Shown piece by piece: positions 23,064-34,196 of a stretch of 64,000 bases of DNA (the first letter of the stretch is position 1; every line of letters begins with the position of its first letter). Source of the stretch: Conchocele bisecta (lineage: Eukaryota > Mollusca > Bivalvia > Lucinida > Thyasiridae); assembly GCA_029237695.1 (NCBI GenBank), contig CM055275.1:89330433-89394432 (forward strand), read 5' to 3'. Below the pieces are notes generated by a model. That model worked only from the letters and a program-made list of their open reading frames with translations, ran no database searches and had not been told where the DNA came from. The translations under genes and the position numbers were made by a program.

Positions 23064-23669
23064 CCCTTTCAGTCCTAAATAACTGGAATGGATTATAATA
23101 TGTTAATTTTCGGTCAATTCCATTCATCACAACATATTTTTCAAATAGTCCATTTATAAAATGTTATTTTTTTAAACAAATATGAAAATTACTTGCAAAG
23201 AGTGCAGATCCTGATGATACGGCTCGTCATCAGCCGGCTCGTCTGGATCTACACTGTTTGCAAAACACATATATAGATGGCTGTAGTGTTGAAAGTGTTA
23301 ACACATGACTTAAACATGTAGATGTACAGTAGGATTGAACTGCACTTTGTGCAGAGTGGGGCTGGTTCAGTTGGATCATGGATAATATGAATGATGCTAT
23401 ATTATCGATTACATGCATTACATATATGATATACATAACCCTTTGAACCCGAAAGCCCGCTATATCGGTTTATGCAAACAGTGTATATCCAGATCCAGAT
23501 GAGCCGGCTCAACAGGATCTGCACTGTTTGAAAGTAATTTTCATATTTTTGAGAACAACAAATACCCCCTTTTTATAAATGGAATAGTCTGAAAATCATT
23601 TTGCGATGATTGGATTGGTTTCAAAATTAACAAATCGCAGCCTATTACAGTTACTTAGGGGTGAAAGGG
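23064..23669. mobile_element. piggyBac-like MITE, 606 bp
   Basis: TTAA lies on both sides (23060-23063, 23670-23673). The termini are CCCTTTCAGTCCTAAATAAC and a complementary GGGTGAAAGGG. CCCTTT next to TTAA is the piggyBac signature. The middle contains two family-1-type palindromes (23200-23270, 23480-23530). There is no transposase. Confidence 0.65.
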
Positions 23670-24185
23670 TTAATCAAATGTAAGCTCTTGCAGCGCTGGA
23701 GAGTGACATTTTCGTCTGCGCGTTTATTTGAAAGCATTGCTGTCTTTTTTAAATAACCGTGACGGACAAGTTTTTTATTTCAATTTTAGCTCTCTCTTTA
23801 GTGACGATTCTACTGTACTGCTGTCTGTTTTTAATAACACGGGCAAGTTTTTTTTTAGCTCTCTCTTTAGTGACGATGCTATTGTACCCCTCAACCATGA
23901 AGTCTTAAAACCATAATAGGAATTTGATTTCTACCCAGTACTGCAACAGTAAAACGGGGTGAATATCTGTAATTGTATATTTTGTATTTGTACCTGACTA
24001 TTGTATGTAGAATTATGTACAGTTTGTGGGGGATGGCCCCGACCCACCACAAAAATATTACGGGGTAATAAATATTTTCCGACCAATGTTAGAAGACTTG
24101 TTCATATACATGTATATATAAACTTATACCGATGAACGCCGATTGTAAATCACTCTTCCAATCGTTACATTAAAGATATGGAGTT

Positions 24186-24235
24186 AAATTGCTACCCTCG
24201 CGAGAGGTATGGAGCGGGGTAGCATCTTTGTGTAT
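24186..24235. repeat. short dispersed repeat GCTACCCTCGCGAGAGGTAT
   Basis: Recurs at 41998-42040 as GCTACCCTTGCAAGAGGTAT, again after TTAAATT. Class unknown. Confidence 0.5.
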
Positions 24236-24503
24236 TATATTTACACGGCATTTTCTGATAGTTTCAAAATGTAAATACACAAATATGGCGTTAGAATTAA
24301 CAATAACAGTTTTACGTCAATTTGTCGCAACATCGATGTTGCGAACTTTAACCAATCAACAACATCGCGCGTCTTCGCGCGTCATCACGTGTGTCTAATG
24401 TATTGTATTGGAATGTAAACGGAATGGGTCGAATAGGCGTTTCTATTATGAATTTATAGAAGGTGTAAGTATACGAAAAGTAATGCTATTTCTATTGCAT
24501 AAA

Positions 24504-24895
24504 CAAGGTGCTTGATCACATGGTTACAACAACAACAACAATAGCTGAAACTATTGAAATCTCGCCCACTCCAAAGTAAGCACTATATAATATTTTCCTT
24601 AATATGCAAGGTATTTTGATGAAATATGGCGCAGCAAACGCGTCTTCATGAGCTGTATTTAGTTGTCCCATGAGTTGTCGGTAGCCACGGAAATCGATTC
24701 TTAGCAAATACGACAGAAGTTTGGGCCAAAGTACAGAGACCACCAAATTCAGCTTAACAAGACGCGTTTGATGCGCCATATTTCATCAAAATCCGTTGCA
24801 TAATAAGAAAAAAATAATAAGTACTTTGAATCGGAGGGCTTCTGAAAGTTTCAGTACTTGTTGTTGTTGTTGTAACCACGTGATCATACACCTTG
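24504..24895. mobile_element. MITE family 4 (GATCACGTGGTTA ends), copy 1
   Basis: The termini CAAGGTGCTTGATCACATGG and its complement are followed by (CAA)n / (TTG)n. The interior has an inverted pair around AAACGCGTCTTCATGAGC. It is non-coding. Copy 2 lies at 25660-26223, so the 25135-25293 exon candidate sits between two copies. Confidence 0.65.
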
Positions 24896-25134
24896 ATAAA
24901 GCAGCTTCACCATCAATGGAAATGTCATTACAATAGCAAATAGTATTACGAAGATTATTTGAAAAGTAATGCGATATTCGGTTGCACACTCTCAATGGAA
25001 AATCATTGACATTTCAAGATTGACGAGTTGATGCTATTGTTTACGAAATTTCAAGACAATTCCATTGATTTTCAGTGCCGTTAAACGCCAAGCATGCATG
25101 TACGTAGTATCAGGCTTTCTGACGTCATACTTAC

Positions 25135-25293
25135 TTGTTGCTGCACCGACGATTCGTACTTTATCCCCATCGATATAAGCCGAATATACGTAGTTATTTC
25201 TGTCGTCGGCAACCGGCCGCCATCTTGTTTCAATTGCTTCATTATTTGGGAGTGAAACGTTCGGACATGCCATAGGCTGTATGTGTAGTTTTT
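25135..25293 (-). CDS. exon candidate, family-92-like glycosyltransferase
   Basis: The minus-strand frame reads WRPVADDRNNYVYSAYID then GDKVRIVGAATS. This matches my memory of the start of the glycosyltransferase family 92 (DUF23) domain: an aromatic plus VYSAY, an acidic turn, then VR-I/V-G. A strong donor (ACAA followed by GTAAGTATG) ends the exon at 25135. The upstream edge is less clear. The TTCCTTTGAAG acceptor at 25294 keeps the phase expected from the 27530 exon; CATACAG at about 25277 is an alternative. Family members are Golgi or ER type II membrane enzymes that add sugars. Downstream exons with the catalytic residues were not found. Function rests on about 50 residues. Confidence 0.45.
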
Positions 25294-25659
25294 CTTCAAA
25301 GGAATACATTTAATTTGTGACAGAGGATATGAAGTTAAGCCAGCCCGAAAAAAAACTGTATTTGGTCCGAACTGTCATTGGGGCGATTTGTGAGATATTG
25401 CTCAGTGACAGATACGGACTTTGTAAAAGATTTTCGGTTAAGCAAAACGTTATACCCTCCTAGCTGTGTTAATCGTACCGTCGTTGGTCAATAAGTGTGG
25501 CGATGAATATAAAATGCAACCAGATACTAGAAACATGAATATCCGTTTTTCTAGTTCCACGTTGTAGACAATAGTATATAGCAGAATAGCTCGCGACATC
25601 GCGTCAAGGAAGTTTTATTGGTCTATGTGGAACCACATATAATTCCCCGTTTGAATATA

Positions 25660-26223
25660 CAAGGTGTATGATCACGTGTTGCTAACAACAACAAGTACCG
25701 ATTCAAAGTACGTATTATTTTATAGTGTGAGCAATATAGAGGGTGGACGCAGACTATCCATCTGAAGCTGAATTGATGACGTCATCCAATTTTCCCGCCA
25801 AAATTTTCCCGCCATGATTCAAAAATTCAAATTTCCCGCTAAAATTTAAAAAAAAAAAGAGTGTTTTTCATTAGATGCGCCGCCAAAATCAAATATTCAA
25901 ATTAACCGCCAAGATTTTGGTTGGATGCTCCGCCAAAATTTATTTTTCCCTTCCAACGGAGCTCCCGTCTCAAACGCGTCTCGTTAAGCTGCATTTGATG
26001 TCTCCGACACGGAAATCGATTCTTCGCAAAAACAAAAAAGTCTGTGCCAAACTCCATAGACCACCAAAATGCAGCTCATGAAGACGCGTTTGCTGAGCCA
26101 TATTTCATAAAAAATTCGTTGCCTTTTAAGGAAAATATCAAATAATTCTTACTTTGGAGTGGGCGTGATTTCAACACTTTCATCCATTTTTGTTGTTGTT
26201 TAACCACGTGATCATGCACCTTG
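25660..26223. mobile_element. MITE family 4, copy 2
   Basis: The same ends (CAAGGTGTATGATCACGTG; complement at 26205-26223) and the same internal AGCTCATGAAGACGCGTTTG. It would lie in an intron of the proposed minus-strand gene. Confidence 0.65.
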
Positions 26224-26379
26224 ATATACGTCCAGAGCGATTTTCACCCTGTACCACCTTATGCTATAAACACCAATATTCGTGCTTCTAGTATTGAGAT
26301 GCACAGTTTTAATTTGTCACTTTAAAATTGCGGTACCTTTACTTTGACAATATAGAATAAGACACGCTACTGCCTGCAC

Positions 26380-26912
26380 TAATCTTGCCAACATGTGTCA
26401 ATTTCAGTATTCCAAAGTACAAGTATTTTGAAATAAGGCTATACAATAACTGTTCAATGTTAAGCGTCCACCCAGGTGACCAATACCTACCTACGTATAT
26501 ACCTACCTACGTATCCGGTAAAAACAAACAAGGCCTTGAAAAAAGACGAAGGTAAACTTATTTTAAAATCCCTTTGGTTTCAGCCAGAACAGTTTAGTAA
26601 AAAGAGGAAAATACTCTTATTAAACTTATTAAGTGGACATTCATGAACGGATTCAATACTTGAACAAGCTCCACAATCATTTTTCAAATTACTTCACCAG
26701 TAATTAGTGTGAAATAGCATACACATTGTGTTTGTTTTTTCACAGAACCACTTTCAAAACGTACCCGTACGTGGACGCTTAACAGAGAAAGGACTTGCTA
26801 TAGCCTAAGGAAGTTGACACATATTGGCTCAGGCAATCAGATTGCTTGATTGCGAGTTGGCATTGCCAATATATGTAAAGAGACGTATATGATTTGAGCA
26901 AGATTAACGCCG
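26380..26912. repeat. inverted-repeat element with TAATCTTGCC ends
   Basis: CTAATCTTGCCAACATGTGT near 26384 pairs with a diverged copy ending in GCAAGATTAACGC at 26912. A related pair lies at 32807-32992. It contains two ACCTACCTACGTAT repeats near 26490-26515. Confidence 0.45.
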
Positions 26913-26988
26913 GTGGCTGTGTAGTAGAAACACGAATATTCTTCTTGGATAGTGTCTCCAGTATTCGGCAAGGCGAATTAACGCAGAT

Positions 26989-27525
26989 ACTACTGTCTGC
27001 TTCACGTTTTGCTGCCGACTACCTTTTGGCTTTTAAATATATAAATGTAAGTACTTTTTCATCAATAATACAAAAGTCACCCTCCCCCAAAAAAACAAAA
27101 TTTGATGAATTTCCATTAACTAGTGATTTTATTGCAAAAAAAACGATTTTCCTATGGGAATTTAACATGGGGCCTAAACATAGATTTTTAAAAATATCCA
27201 TGCATTTTTTATGTGGACCGATTTTCAAAATCTAATTTGTTCTCATAGTGACATCATTTCCAAGCTATCTAACTAGGTTTCGGACAACATGTTTTGGTTT
27301 GTTGACACCTCCCACAGCTCCTCTTCATGTTACCCCATGTTGAATTCCCATAGGAAATTCGCAATAAAATCAATATTTGATGGCATTTTATCAAATAAAA
27401 AATTGGGAGGGTGACTTTAATGACCTTGATGAAAAAATACTTACATTTAAATATTTTTAAGATTGAACGTGTTTAATAGCCAAAAGTTCGTCGGACTCGG
27501 CAGAAAACGTGGAACAGACAGTAGT
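26989..27525. mobile_element. long-TIR element (family 5), 537 bp
   Basis: The termini ACTACTGTCTGCTTCACG and the complement of ACTACTGTCTGTTCCACG continue for about 80 bp (CTTTTGGCTTTTAAA; CAAAAGTCACCCTCCC). The central part shares the CCAAGCTATCTAACTAGG module with 8380, 29080, 35130 and 63800. Its right edge lies five bases from the proposed exon end at 27530. Confidence 0.65.
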
Positions 27526-27529
27526 GTAC

Positions 27530-27758
27530 CCATTGCGGACTCGGTCATTATATGGCGAGTCTCGTTTCCAGTATTCGAAAACGTAAACATTGGCACATCG
27601 TTGACTATACGGTCATATATTGCTGATACGTTACCATGGTAATCGTCTATAAATATCTTCACCGCATACATAAGTATGCAACAAACGACACCAGCTCCAA
27701 GGAAACAAACGCGTGTCTTGAAATGCATCATACATATAGCTAGATCTACTGCATTATT
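27530..27758 (-). CDS. 5' exon candidate of a type II membrane protein
   Basis: A good acceptor (TGTTTGTTTTGTTTACAG, ending at 27759) precedes a short leader and ATGATG (coding from 27731). The protein begins MMHFKTR, then has one hydrophobic span of about 20 residues (VCFLGAGVVCCILMYAVKIF), then an acidic lumenal start with NVS and NET sequons. That layout (short basic tail, signal anchor, stem) is typical of Golgi glycosyltransferases. The donor GGGTACAC at 27529 is weak and lies at the border of a MITE, which may have modified it. Linking it to the 25135-25293 exon is inference from strand, order and matching phase. An upstream 5' UTR exon is implied. Confidence 0.45.
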
Positions 27759-28039
27759 CTGTAAACAAAACAAACAACATTTTGACACTTGTGCTGATTC
27801 ATATTTACTTTATATTATATACCTACCAATGAAATACATAGTTATACGATGTAAATAAAAGTCATATGTTCTCATCAATGAAATAAACAACTTCCGGTTA
27901 AAAGACAACTACTTCCGCTATATATATTCATAACGCGCATCGGCAGTAAAACAGCGCAAATAGGCTGCACATACACATTCATTACAGTATACAGTCTAAC
28001 AAAACTGCTAATTTCCATGGAGCGGTATATAATAAATAG

Positions 28040-28150
28040 AATATTCATATGTTTGCAACGAATATGTTAGGCACGAGTAACATATGGACATTTCACACAA
28101 CTCGATGAACATACATGTCATATTCGTTGCAAAACTGTGAATATCCTCTA
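28040..28150. repeat. palindrome with ATATTC...GCAACGAATATG arms
   Basis: GAATATTCATATGTTTGCAA near 28040 pairs with TTGCAAAACTGTGAATATCC near 28130. It is a small foldback. Confidence 0.5.
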
Positions 28151-28246
28151 TATAATTAAACAATATTTGGTAAGTAATAGTGTTTCAGTTAAATACACTT
28201 GAATTTGACTAGCCTAGTTTCTGTACATATCTGAGACCCAGGCAAC

Positions 28247-28803
28247 TTGCGTTTTTAAATCAGTTTTAAATTTCGAGAAATTACGTTTGTCCACCTACCG
28301 TATCGAAAGTTAAAACCCCATAGACTTACATGTATTTCCATATTTACTCTCAAATGTGTAGCTCTGTACATACTTTACCAATTAATTAAATATAAAGTGT
28401 TTGAAGGAAATTAGATTTATGCAGAATATGAATGTTTAGGTTACTGATTATCGCACACAGTTCAATAGATACATGTTTTTAAATATGGCCTAATTATTTT
28501 ACGTCACATTTTGAGCGACGTCACCATTGACGTCAATGGGAACAGCATTTCAAAAAAAAATCCCATATGTTTAACTATATGCATCTTGCAAACTACTTTG
28601 AATATTAAATACACATATGAATCAAATTCTGCGCAACTCTATTAGCTAATCAATGCATTTTACTTCATTCAAATATGTACAGTATATTTGAAGTAAGATG
28701 TTAACAAGCACAGTTAGAAATACATGTAAGTCTATGGGATTGCAATAGGTGGGAAACTACTTCTGTCCAACATCTGTAGTACGGACGATTGCAAGTTACC
28801 CTT
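28247..28803. mobile_element. foldback element, about 550 bp
   Basis: CAACTTGCG...CCCATAGACTTACATGTATT at the left is mirrored by AATACATGTAAGTCTATGGG and CGATTGCAAGTTACCC at the right. The interior is AT-rich with GACGTCACCATTGACGTCAA. There is no ORF. Confidence 0.5.
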
Positions 28804-28865
28804 CGCAACTAGCATATATGAGATTGTGACTGTAAAAATGGGGCTTACAATGTATGTGATTTGTA

Positions 28866-29615
28866 ACTACTGCCTGTTCCACGTTTATCTGCCGACGAAC
28901 GTTTGGCTATTAAACTCATTAAATCTAAATAACATTTAAATGGAAGTACTTTTTCATCAATAACAAAAGTCACCCTCCAGAAAAAAATATTATTTGGATC
29001 TTATTGCGAAAAAAAAAGTATTCTTGTTTATGGACCGATTTTGAAAATCTATCTTTTGTTTTCTTAGTTACATCATTTCCCAGCAAACAAACCAGGTTTC
29101 GGAGTCAATATCCAAATGTTTTCGTTTTTCGACCCTCCTGTAGCCTATTTCAACAACATTGCAAAGTATACTTATGTAGCAAAGTTTATTAATTTTTAGT
29201 ACACTAAATGTATTACATTCTCACAGCCAATTTGGCTATGATAATGTAATAAAATCAGTATAATAATTCTGCATACTTGTAATCATCAAATATGTGCAGT
29301 GGTTAATTCTATATGAAATAATGAATTTTGGGGAAAATAAATAATTAATAATGCTAGATAAGTATACTTTGCAAGTTTGATGAAATTGGCTACTGGTCAC
29401 CTTCCTCCTCCTTTTCGCCCCAGGTGAAATTCCCATAGGAAAATAGTTTTTTTCGCAATAAAATCAATATTTTACGGAATTTAATCAAATGAAAACAATT
29501 GGGGACGGTGACTTTTTTTGATATTGATTAAAAAGTACTTTTAAATAGTTTTTAGTTTTAATATGTTTAATAGCCAAAAGTTCGTCGGCAACAAAACGTG
29601 AAACAGACAGTAGTG
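28866..29615. mobile_element. long-TIR element (family 5), 750 bp, with nested insert
   Basis: Same ends as 26989-27525 (ACTACTGCCTGTTCCACG; CGTGAAACAGACAGTAGT). A separate palindromic insert at about 29149-29391 (GCAAAGTATACTTAT and its complement) explains the extra length. Confidence 0.65.
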
Positions 29616-29639
29616 TACATTTAGCTCCTGATGACTCAA

Positions 29640-29940
29640 GTAGCTCCTGATCACTGGTGTAGCCCGATAACGGTCAGTTTTCCTTGTTAGACGCATGATG
29701 ATGTTTCATTGATGAACTGGCAAACGGCACTTCTGCTGATCAGACTTTTGGATCTACACTGGTGGCAAAACCAATTTGCCTCATTTCTCCAGTTACAACC
29801 ACATATAACAGTGCCTGGAGAAAGTGTGCGTATGAGTGATACGTATGATATTGCGACCAGTATAGTCCCTGATCAGCATGCGCACCCGCGCGAATGCTAA
29901 TCAGGCTCTACACTGTTCGCCATTCAGTCAATGAAAACCC
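29640..29940. mobile_element. two diverged MITE family 1 fragments
   Basis: The first ends in CTCATTTCTCCAGTTACAAC. The second (from 29817) has GCGACCAGTATAGTCCCTGA and CTCTACACTGTTCGCCATTC. Confidence 0.5.
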
Positions 29941-30107
29941 AATGAAGTCATGCGTCAAACAAATAATACACTATAACGTCTCTAAATCTCGGATACACAG
30001 GAAACCCCAGCTTGTATAATGAGTTTCAATATCAGTTCAGGATCTGTATGGTTTTTTTTCACGAATAAAAATCACAGGCATATGTTCGTGAGTGCTCATA
30101 TTGTCAA

Positions 30108-30262
30108 AATGTTTTCTTGAATTTTCAAGTTATTTCTTGAATTTTCAAGTTATTTTCTTGAATTTAGTTCTTTTCTTGAATTTTCAAGTTCTTTTCTTGA
30201 ATTTTCAAGATCTTTTCTTGAAAATTCAAGAAAAGATCTTGAAAATTCAAGAAAACATCTTG
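30108..30262. repeat. tandem array of self-palindromic TTCTTGAATTTTCAAGTT
   Basis: About eight units. The last few are in the opposite orientation (CTTGAAAATTCAAGAAAA), so the array also folds on itself. Confidence 0.75.
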
Positions 30263-30266
30263 AATA

Positions 30267-30391
30267 TCGCCTGGGCCCGGGTGCTCAATTTGACAAAGCG
30301 TCTGTTAGCTTAACAGACTGTTAAATCCTTAGCAATGCTAAGGATTGGACAGTCTGTTAAGCTAACAGAAGCTTTGAGCAACCAGGCCCTG
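30267..30391. mobile_element. short hairpin MITE
   Basis: CTGTTAGCTTAACAGACTGT pairs with ACAGTCTGTTAAGCTAACAG around CCTTAGCAATGCTAAGG. The outer GCCTGGGCCCGGGTGCTCAA is matched by GAGCAACCAGGCCC. Confidence 0.65.
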
Positions 30392-30453
30392 ATTTACAGC
30401 AGAATCTCTGTATACTGGACACAATGGGACTTCCCATGGTGACTGGTTTATAT

Positions 30454-30604
30454 AGAATAGTAGGTTAGTGCCGTGAATGGGAAAAATATCTGGCAAGGCT
30501 CAGGAAACGGGATGGGCGAGGCTCTGCCGAGCACATCCTGTTTCCGTGCCGCGCCAGATATGCCGCGCCAGATATTTGTTTCCATTCACGGCACTAACCT
30601 ACTA
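30454..30604. mobile_element. MITE family 6 (GCCGTGAATGGGAAAA), copy 1
   Basis: TAGGTTAGTGCCGTGAATGG and its complement end a palindrome of about 150 bp with GGCAAGGCTCAGGAAACGGG in one arm. Its right edge is separated from the following family 7 element by the pogo-like insert. Confidence 0.7.
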
Positions 30605-31303
30605 CAGTAGAAACTCCGAATACCGGACAGCCTGTGGACCGGATAAAAAGTCCGGTTTAGAGAGGTTTCCGGTTTTTAGTGGTTTTTAGAAGACTAACGG
30701 CAATTTTCAATGAGTATTTGACCTCATAACTACCTTACATATACCTGCCGTCGTCAATTACAGCCGCATCAATCGATTTAAGTCTTCAATGGAAAATAGC
30801 GGCATGTTTTTCGCTATTTAATTCAAGACCAAACACGGCCCGATTTGTAAATGTAAATATCGAGTATCTATCTTTGTTTTGACGAAAGTCGGGTTTTATT
30901 GGTTGGTTTTCCAATATCACGCGTCGATCACATGCTCGGAAATATTTGTAGGTTGTCAGACACAAAACATCCTTGACTTGTGAACCGTGTGAAATGCGTA
31001 ACGTCTCTCTTATCACACCTGTCTGACATGAAATCCATCACGACCATTGTGTGAAATTTATCTCCTGCCGCGGGCGCTTGGTGATTTTAGCAATTCTGAT
31101 CCGTCCGGTATGCAGAGATAAAATTATGCTGAAAAGTGTTATTTTTTTTTGGAAAATCGTCCGGTTTCCGGAATTCAGAGGATCCGGTATTCAGAGGGTT
31201 TTATTACATTGAATAAAGAAGGAATTAAATCGGGACTATGAAAATTGTCCGGTTTCGGGAGGATTCCGGTATTTAGAGGGTCCGGTATTCGGAGTTTCTA
31301 CTG
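30605..31303. mobile_element. pogo/Tigger-like element, 699 bp
   Basis: The termini CAGTAGAAACTCCGAATACC and its perfect complement are flanked by TA at 30603-30604 and 31304-31305. Subterminal CCGGT(T/A)T and AGAGG repeats occur on both sides. Related uninterrupted joins at 47480-47495 and 50893-50900 show the empty site. There is no transposase ORF. Confidence 0.75.
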
Positions 31304-31310
31304 TATTCTA

Positions 31311-31438
31311 TTTATCCCGTCAACACCTAAAAATGGCTTTAAAATGCAAAAATAGTATTGACTGGATATCAAAAATGATTCACGGCACAGTGTTTCACGG
31401 CACATACGCACCGTGTTGACGGGATAAAAAGAGATTCC
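31311..31438. mobile_element. MITE family 7 (TTTATCCCGTCAACAC), copy 1
   Basis: TTTATCCCGTCAACACCTAA and GTGTTGACGGGATAAA are the ends, with a GTGTTTCACGGCACAT palindrome inside. It always lies next to family 6 in this window. Confidence 0.7.
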
Positions 31439-31774
31439 AATGTAGCATATAAATCTGCGAATGCGTGGTAGTAAACAAAAATCAATACTTGCAACAGTTG
31501 CTATGAGCCACATTTCCACAGGTACAACCACTTATATCGGGATAAAACGAAAACGTAAAATTAACAAATGCCATAAATCGCACGTAGAACTACACAAATA
31601 CTAGAATTGTTTTATTATACGACCCGTACCACGAATATTCATACGATCGGGAAGTCACTAACAGTGTAAACACAATGTCAATTACATGTGTCAGCATTAC
31701 ACATGCGCTCTAAGGAGGTGAACAATAGGTTTGGTTTACATGAATAAACACATTTCAAACCGGTATCGCTTATT

Positions 31775-32297
31775 CGTATGGTGTACGAACGGGGCGAAAA
31801 CTAACTGTTCAGATGCAGCTATAAAAATTCATAGGTACAGCTGTAAACACCTTTAAAAATACAATTTAATTTTGTCAAAACCAAACTTACAGGTGCAGCT
31901 ACAAAATATGCAGGTGCACCTGCATTTCTTACAGCTGTACCTGTAAATGTATATAGCTGCACAAGTAAAATACATGTATAGCTGCAGCTATAAAAATACA
32001 GCTGCAGCTATACATTTACAGCTGCAGCTATACAATTTACATGTTCAGCTATACATTTACAGGTGCAGCTGTAAAAATGCAGGTGCACCTGCATATTTGT
32101 ATAGCTGCACCTGTACATTTAGTTTTGACCCGTTCATACACCATATGGTGTACGAACAGGGTCAAAACTAAATTGTATTTGTACAGCTGTAGCTGTATTT
32201 GTACAGCTGCACCTGTATATTTACAGGTGCACCTGTATATTTGTATAGCTGCACCTGTAACTTTAGTTTTGACCCCGTTTGTACACCATATATTCGC
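31775..32297. repeat. palindromic element filled with CAGCTG/CAGGTG repeats
   Basis: The ends GTATGGTGTACGAACGGG (31776) and GACCCCGTTTGTACACC are inverted. A central palindrome at 32120-32172 (CATACACCATATGGTGTACG) suggests two elements joined end to end. Between them are about 25 short palindromic units such as TACAGCTGCAGCTATA and GCAGGTGCACCTGC. All ORFs over it are repeat artefacts. Confidence 0.7.
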
Positions 32298-32639
32298 GTA
32301 AACAAACCGTTCAGAGGTCTACATTCAATTTGTAGATAATCACGTGGCCGTGTTTCGGTCAATGAAGAATGACTGAAAGACGTAGTCATATATTAAATAC
32401 CAGTGTTGACTTACGTAATATGATATGTATTTAACACGTTTATTGATTTCGTAAGAAACGAGACTATGGAAACCGGCCAGTCAACGAGTTTATTAAATAA
32501 ATACCATATCACATCATCACATACGTTAGGCTACATTTATTGCATAATCACAACACCATACACTGAAGTTGTACTGATCACAGACATGTTTTATGTAGCG
32601 AGCTCATTTGCATATAATGCACACTAGTTTATTATGATT

Positions 32640-33000
32640 TTATTACACTGTGTTAATATACTTTGTTAATATATTACACTGTGCAGGGGCTCCGGAAGCA
32701 TCATAACATTGGTCGGGCGAATCTCGTGGGTGCCCCCAGTGCCCACCCACAATGTATGTTGTTACCACTCGGTTGAACCATCTCGCCGCCACAACCGCCA
32801 GCGCTAATCTTGCCCAGATGTCAACGTTTCTGAACATCTATTGGCAATCTCAACTCGCAATCAAGCAATTTGATTGGCTGAGTCTGAGATGTAGCATGTG
32901 CTTATTCTCAGCCAATCAAGCTGCTTTCACTTCAAGCACACTATTCAAGCATATTGAAAAACATTGAAATTATTGGCAAGATTAACGCAGACTGTGGAAT
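32640..33000. repeat. mixed repeat fragments
   Basis: GGCTCCGGAAGCATCATAAC recurs in part at 35365 (GTCGGAAGCACCATAAGATT). It is followed by one arm of the 1284 palindrome family and a TAATCTTGCC inverted pair (32807-32992). Confidence 0.45.
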
Positions 33001-33455
33001 ATCACATTATCATGCCCATGCAACAAAGGGTTACATTAGCGGCATACGGAAACGTTTTCAATAACAAAATAAATAGCACAACAAAAGCAAACAAACCATT
33101 TACATGTATTACACTTAAAAATGAAAATGCGATCAAGCTGTTGGAACTAGCTATTTGTTATGGCGTAAGACCCGTGTTTTTAAAACGTTCAACTCGCAAA
33201 ATATGTGCTGCGACCGACATATGCTCATTTGCATAAAAGCTGGAATGTGGAAGTCGGTTGTATAATTCTTCGCTAGTGGCCGAATAAAAATGTTCGGTAA
33301 TCAATACAAATTCAAATGATGATGTGCAATACAAATAATATACAAGTTGTGTTGATTTAATATGATATTTATTAAACTCATTGACTGATTTCATAAGAAA
33401 CTCGGAAAGTCGGTAACTCGGAAACTCGAAATCAGGAAAGTTAAAACTCGTTTAA

Positions 33456-33671
33456 CCCTTAGACTGCTACTCGCAACAATAGTCGTCTGCTGTTTGTTTA
33501 TATATCTTGCCTTATTTCTCAATAAAAACATATTTTGACAGCGCTTCTGAAGTGCTGTCAAAGCATGTTGCAAATTATTCTAAAGTGCTGCCAAAGCATG
33601 TTTTTGATGATAAAAATGTAAAATAGAAAATAACAGTAGACAAAAAAATAAATAAGACAGCGGTCTAAAGG
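33456..33671. mobile_element. piggyBac-like MITE, 216 bp
   Basis: TTAA flanks both sides (33452-33455, 33672-33675), with ends CCCTTAGACTGCTACTC and a matching GCGGTCTAAAGG. A second, one-ended copy covers about 33925-34150 and also stops at TTAA (GTAGCAGTCTAAGGGTTAA). Confidence 0.65.
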
Positions 33672-33924
33672 TTAATACATCTTAAATCATCACTCATGTA
33701 AGATCATCTATATAAAAACCAACATCGGGCGTTGCATGTTAAAACAAATAATTAAAATGCTACTTACATGATCAATTGCGTAGTAATGTACCGTTGTCTT
33801 CAAGTTGTACGAGTATATAATATAACTAATCACGTGAGCTTCTTTTGTTCGTTAGGACACTTTGAAATGGAAAAATGGATGAGGTTTTACATGTTTAAGA
33901 ATAAAATGGTCGCTGTATGTTACA

Positions 33925-34150
33925 GCAATCTTTTTGTCGTCTGCTGTTTATTTTCTATTTTCCATTTTTATCATCAAAAACATGCTTTAACAACACTTTA
34001 TAATAATTTACAACATGCTTTGACAGCATTTGAGAATCATTTCCATTGAAAATGATTCTGAAGTGCTGTCAAAGCATGTTTTTACTGAGAAATAAGGCAT
34101 GATATAAAAGCAACAGCAGACGATAATTGTTGTGAGTAGCAGTCTAAGGG
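33925..34150. mobile_element. partial second copy of the 33456 MITE
   Basis: It shares GTCGTCTGCTGTT, TTTTATCATCAAAAACATGC and GAAGTGCTGTCAAAGCATG with the first copy, in inverted order, and ends at TTAA (34151-34154). Together the pair forms a larger inverted repeat. Confidence 0.6.
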
Positions 34151-34196
34151 TTAAAGTGTACCGAGCCCCGCAGGGGACGTATCATTCTATTTGTAT

